Assembly (NCBI GenBank): GCA_039196965.1
Contig: JBCCUK010000001.1
Location: 135,866 to 199,865, forward strand
Direction: 5' to 3'
Length of the DNA: 64,000 nucleotides
From: CALLCD01 sp039196965
Lineage (GTDB): Bacteria > Pseudomonadota > Alphaproteobacteria > Caulobacterales > Hyphomonadaceae
The notes under the pieces are model-generated. The model did not search any database and was not told the DNA's origin. It was given only the letters and a program-made list of their open reading frames with translations. The position numbers were made by a program, and so were the translations under genes. Positions 1 through 6,726 of the stretch are shown piece by piece. How positions within the stretch are numbered: the stretch's first letter is position 1; every line of letters starts with the position of its first letter.

Positions 1-2
1 GG

Positions 3-413
3 ATTTTTTGGGCAGTACGCCTATCGGCGGCAGGCGCTCTGACGATACGTGATCGACGAATACAATTCGGCGTATCATGGCACGTCACAAAAGGACGGTT
101 CTGGGTGCTATTCGGATCTCAGCTTGTTATGTTTATTGCGATTTTGGTTTTGACAATCGCGATATTCGGAACGTTTGGTTTGTTTGCCTTGTTTGATGTT
201 TCAGACACCAGCGACCCGTCTCAATTTACACTTTTCAGTATGCTGACGAACAGCAGTAGCGTTTTCTCAGGTGTTCTGCTCTTTGTCTTGTCCATGCTAA
301 GCTATATGGCGTTTGCTCTGTTTTTCATCATGTGGGGAGGCCCGGCCGCCCTTGCGGTCCGTACCGATCCGGAACGTGCAAGTATGGATGACCCTGCCGC
401 CGCATTCCGGTAG
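3..413 (+). CDS. C-terminal part of an integral membrane protein (cut by left edge)
   Basis: The reading frame is open to the left edge, so only the C-terminal ~136 residues are visible. A GTG at 105 could be read as a start, but the frame continues upstream with sensible residues (VRLSAAGALT, then FGVSWHVTKGRFW). This pattern, an amphipathic stretch followed by a Trp-rich 'SW..TKG.FW' turn and hydrophobic helices, is common in bacterial multi-pass membrane proteins of the glycerophosphodiester phosphodiesterase membrane-domain type, so GTG 105 is probably internal. Two strongly hydrophobic segments follow (about 110-190 and 270-340 in base coordinates), then a short polar tail. Function is not recognised. 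It converges on uvrA with only 7 bases between the stop codons. Confidence 0.6.
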   Translation: MFWAVRLSAAGALTIRDRRIQFGVSWHVTKGRFWVLFGSQLVMFIAILVLTIAIFGTFGLFALFDVSDTSDPSQFTLFSMLTNSSSVFSGVLLFVLSMLSYMAFALFFIMWGGPAALAVRTDPERASMDDPAAAFR

Positions 414-420
414 CTAAACC

Positions 421-3400
421 TTAGCTCGCCGCCTTGGCCGTTTTGCGTCTCGGTTTGGCCCTGGACGCAGCAGCCGCTTTCGTTTTCGATTTGCTCGTTG
501 GCGTTTTCGTCCTGGTGGTTTTTGGTTTTGCGGATTTGGCCCCGGACGTCTTCTTGGTTTTCGACCGTTGACGCGCCTTACGTTCGTCTTGCCTGCGGAA
601 TGTTTCGGCAAGGTGCTTACCGGTCCAACTTGTCTTATGGACGGCGACATCTTCCGGGGTGCCAGCGACGACAATCTCGCCGCCGCCGTCGCCGCCTTCC
701 GGGCCGAGGTCGAGGACCCAGTCGGCGGTCTTCACCACATCCAGATTATGCTCGATGACAAGGACGGTATTCCCAGCATCAACGAGCTGGTGCAGCACAT
801 CGAGGAGCTTGCGGACATCATGGAAGTGAAGGCCGGTCGTCGGTTCATCGAGAATATAGAGCGTGCGGCCCGTGGCGCGCTTGGAGAGTTCCTTGGCGAG
901 CTTTACGCGCTGGGCCTCGCCGCCGGAGAGGGTCGTTGCCTGCTGACCGACCTTGATGTAGGACAGGCCGACGCGGTTGAGCGTCTCCATCTTGGATTTG
1001 ATGGCCGGGACTGCCGAGAAAAAGCCCTCGGCCTCTTCGACCGTCATATCGAGAACGTCGGCTATAGATTTGCCTTTGTAAAGGACTTCCAAGGTTTCCC
1101 GATTGTAGCGTTTGCCATCACACTGCTCGCAGGTGACATAAACATCGGGCAGGAAGTGCATCTCGATCTTGATCACCCCATCGCCCTGGCAGGCCTCGCA
1201 GCGTCCGCCCTTCACATTGAAGGAAAAACGGCCGGGTTTGTATCCGCGGGTTTTTGATTCCGGTAATCCGGCGAACCAGTCCCGGATGGGGCCGAAAGCT
1301 CCGGTATATGTGGCTGGGTTTGAGCGCGGTGTGCGGCCGATAGGCGATTGGTCGATGTCGATGACCTTGTCGAGGTGCTGGAGCCCTTCCAGCGCTTCGT
1401 AAGGAGCGGGCGGCTTCGTTGCCTTGTTGAGGCGGCGGGCGAGCGCTTTGTAAAGCGTTTCAATGATAAGTGTAGACTTGCCGCCGCCCGAAACGCCGGT
1501 GACGCAGGTCATTACGCCGAGCGGGATAGTGGCGTCGACATTCTGGAGGTTGTTTCCGGTCGCGCCTTTGAGTGTGATTGATTTCGACTTTTTCCAGGGG
1601 CGGCGATTGCGCGGGATTTCGATTTCCTCTGCGCCGTTGAGGTAAGCAGCTGTGAGGCTGTTCTTGTCTTCTATCAGCTCGTCCGGCGTTCCTGCAGCGA
1701 CGACCGTGCCACCATGGACACCAGCGGCAGGCCCCATATCGATGACATGATCGGCGGTGAGGATTGCATCTTCATCATGCTCAACGACAATTACGGAATT
1801 GCCTAGGTCACGAAGCCGCTTCAATGTTTCAAGCAGGCGCTCATTGTCTCGCTGGTGAAGGCCGATGGAGGGCTCGTCGAGGACATAGAGCACGCCCGTG
1901 AGGCCAGAGCCGATCTGTGAGGCGAGGCGAATGCGCTGGCTCTCGCCGCCGGAAAGTGTCCCTGAGGATCGGCTCAAAGAGAGGTACTCGAGGCCAACAT
2001 CGTTGAGGAACTTCAGCCGGTCATTGATTTCTTTCAGAATGCGAGAGGCAATCTCGTTCTTCTGCTTGTCGAGGTAGGTATGCACTTCAGAAAACCAGGC
2101 CCCGGCATCGCGGATGGAAAACTCGGCGCAGTCTGAAATGTCCTTACCTGCAATTTTGACTGCGAGTGCTTCCGGCTTCAGGCGCTTTCCTTCACAGGCC
2201 GGACAGGACTGGGACGATTGGTACTTGCCGATCTCTTCGCGCATCCAGGCCGAGTCTGTTTCCCGGAAACGACGCTCCAGATTCGGGATGACGCCTTCGA
2301 AAGTCTTCGTCACTTCATAGCGGCGCATGCCGTCATCATAGACAAAGTCGACTTCATCTTCGCCCGTGCCGAAGAGGACCATCTCCTGAACCTTTTTTGG
2401 GAGCTTGTTCCAGGGCTTTTTCAGGTCGAAGCGATAGTAGACCGAGAGCGCCTGTAAGGTCTGGGTCTGGTAGGGCGACGCGGATTTTGCCCAGGCGGAG
2501 ATCGCGCCATCGAGCAAGGTCAGATCCCGGTCCGGCACAACGAGATCGGGATCGATTTTTAGCTGAGAGCCGAGGCCATCGCAGGTTGGGCAGGCCCCGA
2601 AAGGATTGTTGAATGAAAAGAGCCGCGGCTCGATCTCCGGAATTGTGAAACCGGAGACAGGGCAGGCAAAATTTGCGCTGTAGATGATGCGGCGGGGGTC
2701 GGTCTCGCCTTCTTCAAGCTTTTCAGATTTGTTGGAGGCAAACTCTGCCACGGCGATCCCATTGGCGAGCTGCAAGGCGGTTTCGAAGCTTTCGGCGAGG
2801 CGTTGCTCCATTCCATCGCGCACGACAACACGGTCCACGACAACGTCGATGTCGTGCTTGTACTTCTTGTCGAGGGTTGGCGGGCTTTCGAGATCGTAGA
2901 ACTCGCCATTCACCTTGACCCTCTGAAAGCCATTCTTCAGCAGTTCGGCGAATTCGCGTTTGTACTCGCCTTTACGCCCTCGAACGATCGGGGCGAGGAG
3001 GTAAAGCCGGGTCTTCTCCGGCAAGCCCATCGTGCGGTCGACCATCTGGCTGACAGTCTGGCTTTCAATGGGTAAGCCCGTTGCGGGAGAGTAGGGCGTG
3101 CCGACGCGGGCCCATAACAGGCGCATATAATCGTAGATTTCTGTAACAGTGCCGACCGTTGAGCGCGGATTCCGGCTTGTCGTCTTCTGCTCTATGGAAA
3201 TCGCTGGAGATAGGCCCTCAATCGATTCCACATCCGGTTTCTGCATCAATTCCAGAAACTGGCGCGCATAGGCCGACAGGCTCTCCACATAGCGGCGCTG
3301 ACCTTCGGCATAGATAGTGTCGAAGGCGAGGGAAGATTTGCCGGACCCCGACAGACCGGTCATCACCACCAGTTCACCGCGCGGGATGTCCACGTCGATG

Positions 3401-3456
3401 TTTTTCAGATTATGTTCCTTCGCGCCGCGCACGCGAATCGTCGTCAGTTCAGTCAT
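421..3456 (-). CDS. uvrA: UvrABC excinuclease subunit A, with lysine-rich tail
   Basis: UvrA is the ATP-dependent damage-recognition subunit of nucleotide excision repair and loads UvrB at lesions. Two ABC modules are clear: Walker A GLSGSGKSS at residues 34-42 and GVSGGGKST near 654, and two signatures, LSGGESQRIRLA and LSGGEAQRVKLA. Paired CxxC zinc ligands appear in CPACEGKRL and in CEACQGDG with CEQCDGKRY. The family is usually about 940-960 residues and this one has 1011. The extra length is a C-terminal tail (about 954-1011) made of Lys, Arg, Ala, Thr and Ser, with roughly 23 basic residues in 58, resembling histone H1 tails. A LexA-like direct repeat lies about 95 bases upstream, so SOS induction is likely. 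The Mfd partner of transcription-coupled repair is encoded at 11.8-15.2 kb. Confidence 0.97.
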   Translation of the reverse strand: MTELTTIRVRGAKEHNLKNIDVDIPRGELVVMTGLSGSGKSSLAFDTIYAEGQRRYVESLSAYARQFLELMQKPDVESIEGLSPAISIEQKTTSRNPRSTVGTVTEIYDYMRLLWARVGTPYSPATGLPIESQTVSQMVDRTMGLPEKTRLYLLAPIVRGRKGEYKREFAELLKNGFQRVKVNGEFYDLESPPTLDKKYKHDIDVVVDRVVVRDGMEQRLAESFETALQLANGIAVAEFASNKSEKLEEGETDPRRIIYSANFACPVSGFTIPEIEPRLFSFNNPFGACPTCDGLGSQLKIDPDLVVPDRDLTLLDGAISAWAKSASPYQTQTLQALSVYYRFDLKKPWNKLPKKVQEMVLFGTGEDEVDFVYDDGMRRYEVTKTFEGVIPNLERRFRETDSAWMREEIGKYQSSQSCPACEGKRLKPEALAVKIAGKDISDCAEFSIRDAGAWFSEVHTYLDKQKNEIASRILKEINDRLKFLNDVGLEYLSLSRSSGTLSGGESQRIRLASQIGSGLTGVLYVLDEPSIGLHQRDNERLLETLKRLRDLGNSVIVVEHDEDAILTADHVIDMGPAAGVHGGTVVAAGTPDELIEDKNSLTAAYLNGAEEIEIPRNRRPWKKSKSITLKGATGNNLQNVDATIPLGVMTCVTGVSGGGKSTLIIETLYKALARRLNKATKPPAPYEALEGLQHLDKVIDIDQSPIGRTPRSNPATYTGAFGPIRDWFAGLPESKTRGYKPGRFSFNVKGGRCEACQGDGVIKIEMHFLPDVYVTCEQCDGKRYNRETLEVLYKGKSIADVLDMTVEEAEGFFSAVPAIKSKMETLNRVGLSYIKVGQQATTLSGGEAQRVKLAKELSKRATGRTLYILDEPTTGLHFHDVRKLLDVLHQLVDAGNTVLVIEHNLDVVKTADWVLDLGPEGGDGGGEIVVAGTPEDVAVHKTSWTGKHLAETFRRQDERKARQRSKTKKTSGAKSAKPKTTRTKTPTSKSKTKAAAASRAKPRRKTAKAAS

Positions 3457-3549
3457 CCAAATTGTCGCCTTGCTGCCCGGATGGGCCTGCTATTCCAAGG
3501 TTGCAGTGTTCAAACGTTAATCTGTGACCTGAGTCCAGCTTGACGACCA

Positions 3550-3564
3550 GAACATAATGTGAAC
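3550..3564 (-). promoter_or_regulatory. Putative LexA (SOS) box between uvrA and ssb
   Basis: The plus strand reads GAACATAATGTGAAC, which is GTTC-N7-GTTC on the minus strand. This is exactly the direct-repeat LexA site known for Alphaproteobacteria. It lies about 94 bases upstream of uvrA and 153 bases upstream of ssb, in the 260-base divergent region, where it could control uvrA and possibly ssb. The match is seen directly; binding is inferred. Confidence 0.7.
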
Positions 3565-3716
3565 ATAAAGCCTTGTCGACACAAATCGCAGCGGCTCAAC
3601 GGTTGTCTGTGGAGAAGTTGACCGGTCGGGCCGACAAATGGTTCCGGCGAGCGTATGCAGCTCTAGTGCAGTGTAGAGTTCGAATTGTGCCCGGAAGGTA
3701 AAGAAGGAGCGAAGCC

Positions 3717-4205
3717 ATGGCGGGATCAGTGAACAAAGTTATTCTGGTGGGCAATGTCGGCCAGGACCCGGAGGTGCGTCAGTTCCAGAATGGCGGGCAG
3801 GTTTGCAATTTGTCCCTTGCGACCTCGGAGAATTGGAAAGACAAGAACACTGGCGAGCGCCGCGAAAAGACCGAATGGCACCGTGTTGCCGTATTTAATG
3901 AGGGTCTGATCCGGGTGATCCAGTCCTATGTTAAGAAGGGGTCGAAGCTCTATATCGAAGGTCAGCTGGAGACTCGTAAATGGCAGGATCAGAATGGCCA
4001 GGACCGCTACACTACGGAGGTCGTGCTGCGGAATTATAGCGGTCAGCTGACCATGCTCGACAGCCGGAACAGCGATGGCGGGCGTATGGGCGGCGGCTAT
4101 AATCAGGACTCGGTTGCCTATGGCAATCAAGGCGGTGGTGCCCGGCAGATGGAAAGTCCCGCTCAGGATTTCAGCCAGGATCTCGACGACGAAATCCCCT
4201 TTTGA
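3717..4205 (+). CDS. ssb: Single-stranded DNA-binding protein
   Basis: SSB coats single-stranded DNA during replication, recombination and repair, and recruits partners through its C-terminal tip. The 162-residue product has the OB-fold N-terminal domain (about residues 4-110, starting SVNKVILVGNVGQDPEV, with W..KNTGERREKTEWHRV). A Gly/Gln-rich linker follows, then the conserved acidic tip DLDDEIPF. The start is supported by an AAGGAG-type ribosome-binding site (3702-3707) before ATG 3717. It diverges from uvrA, a common arrangement in Proteobacteria, and the LexA-like site between them may serve both. A stem-loop follows the stop codon. Confidence 0.97.
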   Translation: MAGSVNKVILVGNVGQDPEVRQFQNGGQVCNLSLATSENWKDKNTGERREKTEWHRVAVFNEGLIRVIQSYVKKGSKLYIEGQLETRKWQDQNGQDRYTTEVVLRNYSGQLTMLDSRNSDGGRMGGGYNQDSVAYGNQGGGARQMESPAQDFSQDLDDEIPF

Positions 4206-4228
4206 CGATGGGAGCGGGCCCTGTTTTG

Positions 4229-4257
4229 GGCAGTTGATGCTTTGAAACTGCCTTTAT
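4229..4257 (+). terminator. Putative terminator after ssb
   Basis: GGCAGTT (4229-4235) and AACTGCC (4246-4252) form a perfect 7-bp stem with a 10-base loop followed by TTTAT. It lies between the convergent ssb and queA genes and overlaps the last codon of queA. The T-run is short, so efficiency is uncertain. Confidence 0.5.
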
Positions 4258-5306
4258 GGTAGCAAAAGACAGGCATCCCCGTAGGAATAGAACCTGTAGC
4301 CTTCGCGAATGGCGTGGGCGTACGCAGACTGCATTGTATCCGTTCCCATCAGGGCGCTAACCAACATGAACAGACTCGATTTCGGCAGATGAAAGTTCGT
4401 GATCAGACCATCGGTGGCGTGGATTGGATCGCCCGGACGGAGAAAGATGTCGGTGGGGCCTTTCACGGCCTGAATGCCGTCACGGCCCCAAGCGCTTTCC
4501 AGGGTTCTCATTGATGTCGTTCCGACGGGAATAATCCGGCCGCCTCGGGCGCGCTGGTCATTCAGCCGCCCGGCGGTTATCGTTGAGACTTCACGCCATT
4601 CTTCATGCAACGTCCCGGTCTTCCAGTGATTGTCCGTAAGCGGTGCAAAGGTTCCGAGCCCGACATTTAAGCGCACGGTTTCCCGCGGCTGTGACTGCGC
4701 TGCAAGCCGTTGCAAAAGCTCAGGCGTAAAATGAAGTCCCGCTGTGGGGGCGGCCACCGATGCGGCATCATCGCTCGCAAAGCGGGTTTGATAGTCGGTA
4801 CGATCCTGTTTGTCTGCTGCGCGCCGCCGAGCGATATAGGGGGGAAGGGGCATACTGCCGTAGGCTTCGAGAGCCTCGCGCAATGACCGCCCACCGCTGT
4901 CAAAACTAATATCTACATAGCCGCCTTCATGTTTCGCCATGATCTCGGTTTCAAAGCCGTCGGCGATTATTAGACGGTCCCCCCGTCTCAGTCGCCGTCC
5001 AGGGCGGGCGAGTGCTCTCCAGTGATCCTCGTCAATCGGTTCGACCAGATTTAAATCAACCTTGATATCATGGCCTATTTCGTCCCGGGCCGGACGAATG
5101 GCTTTTAACGCTGCGGGCAAGACACGCGTGTCATTAAAGACCAGCATATCAGCCGATAACAGAATATCCGGCAGATCACGGAACACCCGATCTTCCAGAC
5201 GCCCGTCACCATGGACGACCAATAAGCGCGATGTATCGCGGGGCTCAACTGGACGCAACGCAATCTGCGCTTCAGGCAGATCAAAATCGAAAGGTGTGAG
5301 ATCCAA
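4254..5306 (-). CDS. queA: S-adenosylmethionine:tRNA ribosyltransferase-isomerase
   Basis: QueA transfers and isomerises the ribose of S-adenosylmethionine onto preQ1-modified tRNA, giving epoxyqueuosine at the wobble position. The 350-residue protein has the family's full length and motifs: an N-terminal FDFDLPEAQIALRPVEPRD, then VFNDTRVLPAAL, MPLPPYIAR, APTAGLHFTPELL and the C-terminal TNFHLPKSSLFMLVSALMG. It is the last gene of the leftward block gyrA-coaD-cyclophilin-queA, 9 bases after the cyclophilin stop. In many alphaproteobacteria tgt follows queA, but here the block ends against ssb, so tgt must be elsewhere if present. Confidence 0.97.
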   Translation of the reverse strand: MDLTPFDFDLPEAQIALRPVEPRDTSRLLVVHGDGRLEDRVFRDLPDILLSADMLVFNDTRVLPAALKAIRPARDEIGHDIKVDLNLVEPIDEDHWRALARPGRRLRRGDRLIIADGFETEIMAKHEGGYVDISFDSGGRSLREALEAYGSMPLPPYIARRRAADKQDRTDYQTRFASDDAASVAAPTAGLHFTPELLQRLAAQSQPRETVRLNVGLGTFAPLTDNHWKTGTLHEEWREVSTITAGRLNDQRARGGRIIPVGTTSMRTLESAWGRDGIQAVKGPTDIFLRPGDPIHATDGLITNFHLPKSSLFMLVSALMGTDTMQSAYAHAIREGYRFYSYGDACLLLP

Positions 5307-5315
5307 GGCGGACCG

Positions 5316-6212
5316 CTAGCCCTCTACAACCGTTGGCACTGGTGGGAGATCACAAACCTCAGCCTCGCTGGCACCTGCAAGATATTCCGTGAATTCAGGA
5401 CCATCGGTCTTTTGAACCCATACACTTGGTCGTTCTTCCTTGGGCAAATCTGCCGCCATCTTCGCTGCCGTCAGAATATCCGGATTCTGAACAGGTTCCC
5501 CCGTTTTGAGACTATCGACGACGTCCTGTCCGCTGACAATCCGTCCCCATGGGGAGTATTGCTTGTCTAAAAAATCGGATGTGTTTCGCATCAGGAAAAA
5601 CTGATCACTACCGCTATTGATATCATTACCAAGGCGCGCTGTCGAAACGACGCCGGGGCAGTGAGGTACATAGCTTTCAACCCTTCCGTCACGCGATAAC
5701 TCCGCAAGGAATTTCGACTGCGTTTTCATAGGAAGGCCCATATAATATCCATCAAGGGACTTGTTTTCGTTCCCGATCAGGTCCAGCGGCAGTTGATCCG
5801 GCACCCTGCGAAATGTGAATTCTGCCTCAATATTCGATAGCCCGCTTGGCCGGCCAAGATGAGCTTCAATATCTCCGCCCTGAGCCATAAAACCATCAAT
5901 CACGCGATGGAAACTTGTGCCGTCATAATCTCCAGAGCGTACAATTGTCGTGAACTGAGTGACGTGCTTAGGTGCAATTTCGGGGAAGGTTTCTATCAGT
6001 ACCCGGCCTTTTGTGGTCTCGAAGATGATCAGGCGCTCTGGATCTACCGCCCGCCAGTTCGTTGTATCTGTCTTGGCAAGTTCGAGGGCAACGACATCCG
6101 CATCAATAGCTGCATTGCTATCATCCTGAGCCAAAGCGGCCGAGTTCAAAGCCGAACTTGCCAGAATAAGGCCAAGCCCGAGGGCGAAACGTTTTATCTT
6201 GGATGTGATCAA
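5316..6212 (-). CDS. Exported cyclophilin-type peptidyl-prolyl cis-trans isomerase
   Basis: Cyclophilins catalyse proline isomerisation during protein folding. A signal peptide is visible at residues 1-28 (hydrophobic FALGLGLILASSALNSAALA, then QDD), so the enzyme should act in the periplasm. The fold starts near residue 60 with IFETTKGRVLIETFPEIAPK, includes FHRVIDGFMAQGGD and, after an insert, the core GSDQFFLM and SPWGRIVSGQDVVD. At 298 residues it is longer than the ~170-residue core: about 60 residues (VPDQLPLDLIGNENK through HCPGVVSTAR) replace the usual short loop, and a C-terminal extension follows. Its ATG overlaps the coaD stop by 4 bases, so the two are translationally coupled. Confidence 0.9.
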   Translation of the reverse strand: MITSKIKRFALGLGLILASSALNSAALAQDDSNAAIDADVVALELAKTDTTNWRAVDPERLIIFETTKGRVLIETFPEIAPKHVTQFTTIVRSGDYDGTSFHRVIDGFMAQGGDIEAHLGRPSGLSNIEAEFTFRRVPDQLPLDLIGNENKSLDGYYMGLPMKTQSKFLAELSRDGRVESYVPHCPGVVSTARLGNDINSGSDQFFLMRNTSDFLDKQYSPWGRIVSGQDVVDSLKTGEPVQNPDILTAAKMAADLPKEERPSVWVQKTDGPEFTEYLAGASEAEVCDLPPVPTVVEG

Positions 6213-6703
6213 CTATACTTCTCCAGCAATTCCTGTTTCACATCATCCGTCACGAAGGCGGTGATGTCCCCCCCAAGCTTTGCGATTTCCTTGACGAGCC
6301 GTGAGGCAACCGCCTGATGACGAACATCGGCCATCAGGAACACGGTTTCAATGTCCGGGTTCAGTTGTTCGTTCATACTCGCCATCTGGAATTCATATTC
6401 AAAATCAGAGACAGCGCGGAGTCCTCGCACGATCGATGAAGCCCCACACTCTTGGGCGAAGTGCATAAGGAGCCCGCTAAACGGTCTGACTTCGATCGCC
6501 GCTGTACCAGGACCTTGGTGCCGCGCACTTTCGCGCTCGGCCATTTTTACCCGTTCTTCCAGCGAGAATAGTGGACGCTTTGCATCATTCGTAGCGACGC
6601 CGATGATCAACTTGTCGTACAGCTTCAGAGCGCGTGAGATAATATCTACATGGCCGAGGGTGAGCGGATCAAACGTCCCCGGATAAAGTCCAATACGTTC
6701 CAA
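6209..6703 (-). CDS. coaD: Phosphopantetheine adenylyltransferase
   Basis: CoaD adenylates 4'-phosphopantetheine to dephospho-CoA, the penultimate step of coenzyme A synthesis. The 164-residue length is typical. Nucleotidyltransferase motifs are present: GLYPGTFDPLTLGH at residues 5-18 (the TxGH motif), SIVRGLRAVSDFEYE, and the C-terminal SRLVKEIAKLGGDI corresponding to the usual SSxxVKE motif. It lies 23 bases after gyrA and overlaps the cyclophilin start by 4 bases, a gene order common in Alphaproteobacteria. Confidence 0.97.
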   Translation of the reverse strand: MERIGLYPGTFDPLTLGHVDIISRALKLYDKLIIGVATNDAKRPLFSLEERVKMAERESARHQGPGTAAIEVRPFSGLLMHFAQECGASSIVRGLRAVSDFEYEFQMASMNEQLNPDIETVFLMADVRHQAVASRLVKEIAKLGGDITAFVTDDVKQELLEKYS

Positions 6704-6726
6704 CCAACTTCTCCCTTGTTTTTCTT

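Noticed and set aside
105..107. GTG at 105 as the start of the first protein
   Set aside because: The frame is open and protein-like up to the left edge, so the codon is probably internal.
414..2909. Several open frames on both strands inside uvrA (for example 568-1257 plus and 2559-2909 minus)
   Set aside because: They are shadow frames of uvrA in a G/C-rich gene and have no domain or ribosome-binding site of their own.
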